Source of the DNA: UBA5336 sp964625835
Lineage (GTDB): Bacteria > Pseudomonadota > Alphaproteobacteria > Caulobacterales > Hyphomonadaceae
DNA length: 6,864 nucleotides
Reading direction: 5' to 3'
Assembly: GCA_964625835.1 (NCBI GenBank)
Contig: CAZVES010000127.1
Location: forward strand, 1 to 6,864
Shown here: one piece after another, positions 1 to 4,879 of the stretch
Layout: each line of letters begins with the position of its first letter
Numbering within the stretch: the stretch's first letter is position 1
Translations under genes and position numbers: made by a program
Notes under the pieces: generated by a model
The model's database searches: none
What the model was told of the DNA's origin: nothing
The model's input: the letters and a program-made list of their open reading frames with translations, nothing else

Positions 1-654
1 TTGCCGGAGACGGCATCGACCGGCGGACATGGCTGCGATATCCTGCTGGTGGGCGCGGAGCTGCCCGCCCGGCGGATCATCGGTCATGCGGCCCAGTCCA
101 CCTGCCTGGTGGTGCTGCGCCCGGAAGATCGCAGCGCCATCGGACGGTTCCGGGAAATGGGCTGCAAGGGCTGGCTGGTTCGTCCGCTCCGGGCAAGTTC
201 GGTCATCGAGCGGATTTACCTCGCGCGCCAGGGCGCGGCTGACCATGACACCGAGGTGACACCGTCGGCGGCCGGCCACGTGCTCATTGCCGATGACAAT
301 CCGGTCAATGCATTGATTGCAAGGCGTGCCTTGGAATCGACGGGTTTTACGGTCAGCGTGGCCGCAACGGGTGTCGAGGCACTCGAATCGCTGGAAACCC
401 GGGACATGGATCTGGTGCTCATGGATTTGCGAATGCCCGTCATGGATGGTTTCGAAGCGACCCGCCGACTGCGCGAAGCCGGTCGCGGTGTCCCGGTCAT
501 CGCCATTTCCGCTGAGGTCAATCCCGAAATCGAGCGGGCCGCACGGGCCGCCGGCGCCAATGCAGTGGCCGCCAAGCCGATTGATCCGCAAACCCTGCGC
601 GGCCTTGCTTTGAAGTGGACAGATGCTGCGCGCGAGAAAGCCGGCGCTGCATGA
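1..654 (+). CDS. C-terminal part of a probable hybrid sensor histidine kinase (degenerate receiver plus receiver), 5'-truncated by window edge
   Basis: The visible 217 residues hold two receiver-like units. Residues 12-76 look like a degenerate receiver: hydrophobic strands (CDILLVG, TCLVVLR) and a closing WLVRPLR motif with Arg61-Pro62 where Lys-Pro is usual, but no phospho-acceptor aspartate. Residues 92-205 form a canonical receiver: acidic pair Asp98-Asp99 (HVLIADDN), phospho-acceptor Asp142 in MDLRMPVMDG, Ser170 at the conserved Thr/Ser position (VIAIS), and Lys192-Pro193 (AAKPID). No output or DNA-binding domain follows. By family knowledge, a pseudo-receiver/receiver tail of this kind usually ends a hybrid histidine kinase whose HisKA and HATPase domains would lie upstream, outside the window. 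The receiver would accept phosphate from the kinase core and pass it to a phosphotransfer protein. The first codon shown is TTG (Leu) and the reading frame is open at the edge, so this is probably not the true start. The stop TGA (652-654) overlaps the next gene's ATG. A stand-alone receiver protein is the main alternative. Confidence 0.85.
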   Translation: MPETASTGGHGCDILLVGAELPARRIIGHAAQSTCLVVLRPEDRSAIGRFREMGCKGWLVRPLRASSVIERIYLARQGAADHDTEVTPSAAGHVLIADDNPVNALIARRALESTGFTVSVAATGVEALESLETRDMDLVLMDLRMPVMDGFEATRRLREAGRGVPVIAISAEVNPEIERAARAAGANAVAAKPIDPQTLRGLALKWTDAAREKAGAA

Positions 655-2450
655 GCGAGGCGGCGGCTGCCAGCGATGCCGAAAGGCGCCGGTCCCCGCG
701 GCTGGTGCGCGCGCTCAAGGCGCTCAACGACAGGCGGATGCTGGCCATGCTGCTCCTGTCCTTCGCGGCGGGCATTCCATACGGCGTGGTTCTGGGCGCG
801 CTGAATGCGTGGTTTGCCGAGGCGAATGTCAATGTCGCCCAGGCCGGCGTGTTGTCCTTCATTATCCTCGCTTACAGCTTCAAGTTCATCTGGGCGCCCG
901 GGTTCCAGAAGGCCCAATACGTCCTGAAGTCCCCCTTTGGTGCCCGGCGCAGCTGGCTGCTCACCTTTCAGGTGGCGATTGCCGGCCTCATCGTGATCCT
1001 CTCGATGACAGATCCGACGCGATCACTCGGGGTCGTGGCCGGCGCGGCGCTGGCCATTGCGCTCCTCTCGGCGACCCATGACATCGTGCTGGATGCCTGG
1101 CGCATCGAAGTGGCGCGCAATGACGAAGATCTCGACCTGATGTCTGCGCTTTACCAGTTCGGCTACCGTTTTGCCGGACTGCTCACCGGTGCGCTGGCCC
1201 TGGTGGCGGCCCAGCGCCTGGGATGGCCGACAACCATCGCCCTTCTCGGTGGGCTCATGCTCTTCTCCATGATCGGGACCCTTATTGCGCCCGACCCTGC
1301 CATCTCGCAGGACAAGGATGCCGGACTGCTGGCCCGGGACTCAGGGATACCGGAAGGCCAGCGCATGCAGGTTTCCGGGGCCGTGATGGCCGCCTGGGGC
1401 ATCGCCATCGCCATGATTCTCGTTTTCATGTGGCAGTCGCTGACATTCACGGTGCCGACACCGGAACAGATCGCTGCGGGAGCGCCCGAAAGGCCGCCCA
1501 GTCCGCGCCAGTTCACACTCCAGCAGGCGCCCATCATTGTGGCTCTGACGGTGCTGTTTCCGGCTGTCATCGCAGTCATTCTTCTGAAGCGACGGAACAG
1601 GGGCGCGGTTCAGGCTCCGCCTCCGGTGGCGGCCTTGCGCGGTGCGCCTGACGCCATTTTTGGCGCGATCGTGATACCGTTGATGGATCTGGTGCGGCGC
1701 CTCGGCCCCGCAGTGGTCCTGGTCTTGGCGCTGATCCTCACCTACCGTTTCGCCGATCTGGTTTGGGGGTCGTTTGCCTATTTCTTCTATCTCGACGACC
1801 GGTTTGGCGCACTCTGGATGACCAATGACGAGGTGGCGGTCGCCTCCAAGACGTTCGGCGTGATCATGACCATTGCAGGCTCGGGGCTCGGCGCGATCGC
1901 CCTTGTTTTCCTGGGTCGCATGCCGTGCCTTTTTCTGGGCGCTTTGCTGGCCGCGGTGACCAATCTCCTGTTCGCAGACCTCGCCGCCGGCCGTTTCATC
2001 GTCGAGACAGCAACCTTCGTGCCCACGCAGGGCGGTGTGCGTGTAGACGCCTTTCTGGATGCCACCGGCCTGGGGCGGGTTCTTGAGTTCATTCCGCCCC
2101 TTTTCGGACTGGACAACCGGCCCGAGTTGACGCGCCTGATGGGCGCGATTGCCGGGGAAAACCTTGCCGTCGGTTTCGCCAGTGTCGCGTCAGTGGCCTA
2201 TCTGACCTCAATCGTGAACCCGCGCTACGCCGCCGTTCAATACGCATTGCTGGCCTCCCTGACCATGCTGATCGGCTCCCTTGGACGCGCATGGTTCGGT
2301 GAGTTGATCGAGACCGATGGTTATTACACTGTGTTCGTCACCACATTCTGGATCGGCTTGGTCCCGGTCGCCCTCGTCGCCATGGAATGGGCGCGACAGG
2401 CGAGGTATGGCGTGACATCGGTCAAGGACGAAGACCCCGAACCCGCCTGA
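651..2450 (+). CDS. ampG: AmpG-family MFS permease, probable muropeptide (GlcNAc-anhydroMurNAc-peptide) importer
   Basis: This inner-membrane major facilitator protein (599 aa from ATG 651) probably imports anhydro-muropeptides from the periplasm for peptidoglycan recycling. Recognition is by AmpG-like segments: LSFAAGIPYG near residue 36, YSFKFIWAP (75-83), GARRSWLL (97-104), SATHDIVLDAW (140-150), the second-half start YRFADLVWGSFAYF (365-378) and GENLAVGFASVASVAYL (502-518). The first N-terminal half ends near residue 215. Residues about 242-264 and 293-313 are two further hydrophobic segments joined by a Pro-rich loop; they have no counterpart in the E. coli protein as I recall it (about 491 aa). 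A second hydrophilic loop at about 446-495 is also enlarged. I chose ATG 651 because it overlaps the upstream stop (ATGA) and begins a normal cytoplasmic N-terminus. An in-frame GTG at 615 would add 12 residues inside the kinase frame and is less likely. Only a weak purine stretch (GAGAAAG, 634-640) precedes 651, which fits translational coupling. Substrate is inferred from family; a related sugar-peptide or other solute is possible. Confidence 0.82.
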   Translation: MSEAAAASDAERRRSPRLVRALKALNDRRMLAMLLLSFAAGIPYGVVLGALNAWFAEANVNVAQAGVLSFIILAYSFKFIWAPGFQKAQYVLKSPFGARRSWLLTFQVAIAGLIVILSMTDPTRSLGVVAGAALAIALLSATHDIVLDAWRIEVARNDEDLDLMSALYQFGYRFAGLLTGALALVAAQRLGWPTTIALLGGLMLFSMIGTLIAPDPAISQDKDAGLLARDSGIPEGQRMQVSGAVMAAWGIAIAMILVFMWQSLTFTVPTPEQIAAGAPERPPSPRQFTLQQAPIIVALTVLFPAVIAVILLKRRNRGAVQAPPPVAALRGAPDAIFGAIVIPLMDLVRRLGPAVVLVLALILTYRFADLVWGSFAYFFYLDDRFGALWMTNDEVAVASKTFGVIMTIAGSGLGAIALVFLGRMPCLFLGALLAAVTNLLFADLAAGRFIVETATFVPTQGGVRVDAFLDATGLGRVLEFIPPLFGLDNRPELTRLMGAIAGENLAVGFASVASVAYLTSIVNPRYAAVQYALLASLTMLIGSLGRAWFGELIETDGYYTVFVTTFWIGLVPVALVAMEWARQARYGVTSVKDEDPEPA

Positions 2451-4739
2451 TCAGCTGCCGGTTTCCGCGCCGCTCACAGCGTCCACGTCATAGGCCGCAA
2501 TGGTTGCCAGTGTGACGATGTCGGACACCGTCGCGCCAAGGCTGGCAATCTGGACGGACTTTTCCAGCCCCAGCAGCATGGGGCCAATGACCGTGGCGCC
2601 GCCCATGGCGTTCATCAGCTTGGTGGAAATCGATGCCGAGTGGATGGCGGGCATGACAAGGATATTGGCTGGCCCGGTCAGGCGGGTGAACGGATAGGTC
2701 AGGCGATGATTGGGATTCAGGGCCACATCGGCTGCGATGTCGCCTTCATATTCGAAATCGACGCTGTCATCGCTGTCCAGTATGGCCACGGCCTCGCGCA
2801 CTTTTTCGATGCGCTCGCCCATCGGGTTGCCGAATGTGGAGTAGGACAAAAGGGCCACGCGCGGCGTGAACCCGAGAGCGCGCACACAGCGCGCCGCCTC
2901 CCTTGAGATCGCGGCGAGGTCTTCGCCATCGGGCAGTTCCACAACGCTCGTGTCAGCGATGAAAACGGTCATCCCCCTTGATATCACCAGCGACATGCCG
3001 ATCACCGGGTGGTTCTCGACCGGATCGAGAACAAGGCGGGCGTCTTCGAGGGCGACCTGGTAATTTCGTGTCACGCCGGTGACCATGCCGTCGGCATCGC
3101 CCAGCGCCAGCATGCAGGCGCCAAAAACGTTGCGGTCCTGGTTCACCAGCCTCTGGGCGTCCCGTTTCAGGTATCCCTGCCGCTGCAGCCGCGCATAGAG
3201 GTGGTCTGTGTAATCTGGGTTGCGGTCAGACACGCGCGCATTCACCACTTCAAGGGCCGTGCTGGGCACGCCCATCTGCTTCATGGTTTGGTGGACGCGT
3301 TCTTCCCGGCCGATCAGTATCGGATGCCCGAGACCCTGGTTCTTGAAGCTGAAGGCGGCGCGCACGACGGCCGGCTCTTCGCCCTCTGCGAACACGATGC
3401 GCTTCTGGGTCGCGCGCACGGCGCTTTGCAGGCCCTGCATGAAGCTGGCCGTGGGGTCCTGGCGCTGGGCGAGGGAGTGACGGTAGGCCTCCATGTCCTC
3501 GATCGGCTTGCGGGCGACGCCCGTGTCCATGGCGGCCTGGGCCACGAAGGGCGGCACGAAGGTGATGAGGCGTGGATCAAACGGGGTCGGGATGATGTAG
3601 TCCGGCCCGAACTGGGGGCGTGAGCCGTGATAGGCCGCCGCCACCTCGTCGGGCACATCCTCCCGGGCAAGCTCTGCCAGCGCCCGGGCTGCGGCGACCT
3701 TCATCTCCTCATTGATCCCACGCGCGCGCACGTCCAGGGCACCGCGAAAGATGTAGGGAAATCCCAGGACATTGTTGACCTGGTTGGGATAGTCTGACCG
3801 GCCCGTGGCGATGATGGCATCATCGCGCACTTTCTTGATCTCTTCCGGCGTGATTTCCGGGTCTGGATTGGCCATGGCGAAGATGATTGGCTGTTCGGCC
3901 ATGGAGGCGACCATTTCCGGCGTCACCGCACCCTTTACGGACAGCCCGAGAAATACGTCTGTGCCCTCCATGGCCTCGGCCAGGGTGCGTTTTGCTGTCT
4001 TCACGGCGTAGGCGGACTTGAACTGGTCCATCTTCTCCGTGCGGCCTTCATAGATCACGCCGGCGCTGTCGCACATCAGGATGTTTTCACGCTTCACCCC
4101 GAGATGGGCAATGAGGCCGGCACAAGACAGGCCCGCCGCTCCGGCGCCGCTAAAGGCCACTTTCAGGTCCTCGATGTTGCGGCCCGTCACGGCGCAAGCA
4201 TTGATAATCCCGGCGGCGGCAATGATTGCAGTTCCGTGCTGGTCATCGTGAAAAACCGGGATGTTGAGGTCTTCGCGCAGGCGCTGTTCGATGATGAAAC
4301 AGTCGGGAGAGCCGATGTCTTCCAGGTTGATGCCGCCAAAGGTGTGTCCAATGTTTCGCACCGTGTCGCAAAACTGGTCGACGTCGCGGGTTTCCACCTC
4401 GATGTCGATCGAGTCCACGTCGGCAAAGCGCTTGAAAAGGACGGACTTGCCTTCCATGACGGGTTTGGACGCCATGGCGCCCAGGTCGCCCAGACCCAGA
4501 ATCGCCGTGCCATTGGAAATGACAGCCACCATGTTGCCCTTGGCGGTGTAATCATAGGCCTTGTCCTCGTCCTCTGCGATGGCCTTCACCGGCACGGCCA
4601 CGCCGGGACTGTAGGCCAGCGACAGGTCGCGCTGTGTTCCCATCGGCTTTGTCGGAGTGACAGACAGTTTGCCGGGCCTTGGAAGGGCATGGAAATCAAG
4701 GGCTTCCTGTTCGGTGAAGCTGGGGCGTTTGGATGTCAT
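2451..4739 (-). CDS. maeB: NADP-type malic enzyme fused to a phosphotransacetylase-like domain (MaeB/Tme type)
   Basis: Complete 762-residue multimodular malic enzyme, which oxidatively decarboxylates malate to pyruvate and CO2 in the cytosol and yields reduced NAD(P). Malic N-terminal domain, about 8-150: catalytic Tyr43 in LAYSPGVA, general-base Lys98 in VMEGKSVLFK, and metal ligands Glu140-Asp141 (NLEDI) with Asp166 (FHDDQHGT). Nucleotide-binding domain, about 160-398: dinucleotide loop SGAGAAG at 197-203, and MANPDPEI (289-296). A linker near 400-440 leads to the phosphotransacetylase-like domain, about 441-757 (KRIVFAEGEE, LSYSTFGNP, IGPMLLGLEKSVQ). In true Pta the catalytic Ser-Arg pair lies in an SRG motif; here it reads SLG (Ser733-Leu734), while the aspartate seven residues on is kept (Asp740). 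The domain is therefore probably regulatory, as reported for acetyl-CoA control of MaeB enzymes. Length matches the usual 750-770 aa. ATG 4739 fits the family N-terminus; a weak AAAGG (plus-strand 4750-4754) lies 10 nt upstream. NADP rather than NAD preference comes from family habit and cannot be settled from sequence. Confidence 0.97.
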   Translation of the reverse strand: MTSKRPSFTEQEALDFHALPRPGKLSVTPTKPMGTQRDLSLAYSPGVAVPVKAIAEDEDKAYDYTAKGNMVAVISNGTAILGLGDLGAMASKPVMEGKSVLFKRFADVDSIDIEVETRDVDQFCDTVRNIGHTFGGINLEDIGSPDCFIIEQRLREDLNIPVFHDDQHGTAIIAAAGIINACAVTGRNIEDLKVAFSGAGAAGLSCAGLIAHLGVKRENILMCDSAGVIYEGRTEKMDQFKSAYAVKTAKRTLAEAMEGTDVFLGLSVKGAVTPEMVASMAEQPIIFAMANPDPEITPEEIKKVRDDAIIATGRSDYPNQVNNVLGFPYIFRGALDVRARGINEEMKVAAARALAELAREDVPDEVAAAYHGSRPQFGPDYIIPTPFDPRLITFVPPFVAQAAMDTGVARKPIEDMEAYRHSLAQRQDPTASFMQGLQSAVRATQKRIVFAEGEEPAVVRAAFSFKNQGLGHPILIGREERVHQTMKQMGVPSTALEVVNARVSDRNPDYTDHLYARLQRQGYLKRDAQRLVNQDRNVFGACMLALGDADGMVTGVTRNYQVALEDARLVLDPVENHPVIGMSLVISRGMTVFIADTSVVELPDGEDLAAISREAARCVRALGFTPRVALLSYSTFGNPMGERIEKVREAVAILDSDDSVDFEYEGDIAADVALNPNHRLTYPFTRLTGPANILVMPAIHSASISTKLMNAMGGATVIGPMLLGLEKSVQIASLGATVSDIVTLATIAAYDVDAVSGAETGS

Positions 4740-4769
4740 GGAGAGGGCGCCTTTGGCACGTGCAGGGTC

Positions 4770-4789
4770 AGTGTCAGGCCCGCGACACT
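4770..4789. promoter_or_regulatory. Inverted repeat AGTGTC-N8-GACACT, candidate operator over the maeB -10/+1 region
   Basis: Two perfect 6-bp arms flank an 8-bp centre (20 bp in all). The right arm shares five bases with the predicted maeB -10 box and the centre lies at its predicted start site, the classic place for a repressor to block initiation. The geometry fits a homodimeric helix-turn-helix regulator, but I do not recognise the motif as belonging to a named factor. Arms of this length can also occur by chance, or could form a short RNA stem at the 5' end of the transcript. Confidence 0.4.
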
Positions 4790-4813
4790 AGTGCGCCGGG
4801 AATCGGATGCCAA
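4785..4813 (-). promoter_or_regulatory. Predicted sigma70-type promoter of maeB
   Basis: Read on the minus strand, TTGGCA (plus 4808-4813) serves as a -35 box (five of six matches to TTGACA). It is followed by exactly 17 bases and then TAGTGT (plus 4785-4790) as a -10 box, keeping the first T, second A and last T of TATAAT. Transcription would begin near 4778, giving a leader of about 39 bases before the maeB ATG. The hexamers and spacing are visible; promoter function is inferred. Confidence 0.45.
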
Positions 4814-4827
4814 GTTTATCTTTGGCA
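4808..4827. promoter_or_regulatory. Inverted repeat TGCCAA-N8-TTGGCA with outward-facing -35-like arms
   Basis: Perfect 6-bp arms flank GTTTATCT, and a G-T pair could extend the stem by one. The left arm read on the minus strand is the predicted maeB -35 box. The right arm read on the plus strand is an equivalent TTGGCA pointing at mutS, but no good -10 box lies 16-18 bases beyond it: the best is TTCGAT at 4846-4851 with an 18-base spacer. The site may be a shared binding site for the two divergent genes, or simply two back-to-back promoter elements. Confidence 0.35.
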
Positions 4828-4879
4828 GGCCTTCGGGGTGGTGCTTTCGATTCTGTTCACGAGCGCGTAGACACGGAGC

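Larger units (their letters stand above)
4740..4879. other. Divergent maeB-mutS intergenic control region
   Basis: These 140 bases separate the two divergent start codons and are the only real intergenic space in the window. They hold the predicted maeB promoter, two inverted repeats, and two GANTC sites: GAATC at 4800-4804 and GATTC at 4849-4853. GANTC is the target of the cell-cycle methyltransferase CcrM in Caulobacterales and relatives. No T-run terminator and no small ORF that I would trust is present. Confidence 0.7.

Noticed and set aside
615..650. GTG 615 as the ampG start
   Set aside because: It adds 12 Arg/Cys-rich residues read inside the kinase frame, whereas ATG 651 gives the typical overlap and N-terminus.
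216..917. 233-codon minus-strand open frame opposite the kinase tail and ampG start
   Set aside because: Arg/Ala/Ser-rich composition typical of an antisense frame in GC-rich DNA; both plus-strand genes are clearly real.
2436..2475. Possible terminator hairpin at the ampG/maeB junction (AACC...GGTT, plus the TGATCA and CAGCTG palindromes)
   Set aside because: Arms are only four bases, the short palindromes give no stable loop, and no T-run follows on either strand.
3009..3623. 204-codon plus-strand open frame inside maeB
   Set aside because: Fully antisense to the conserved maeB coding sequence and without a recognisable domain.
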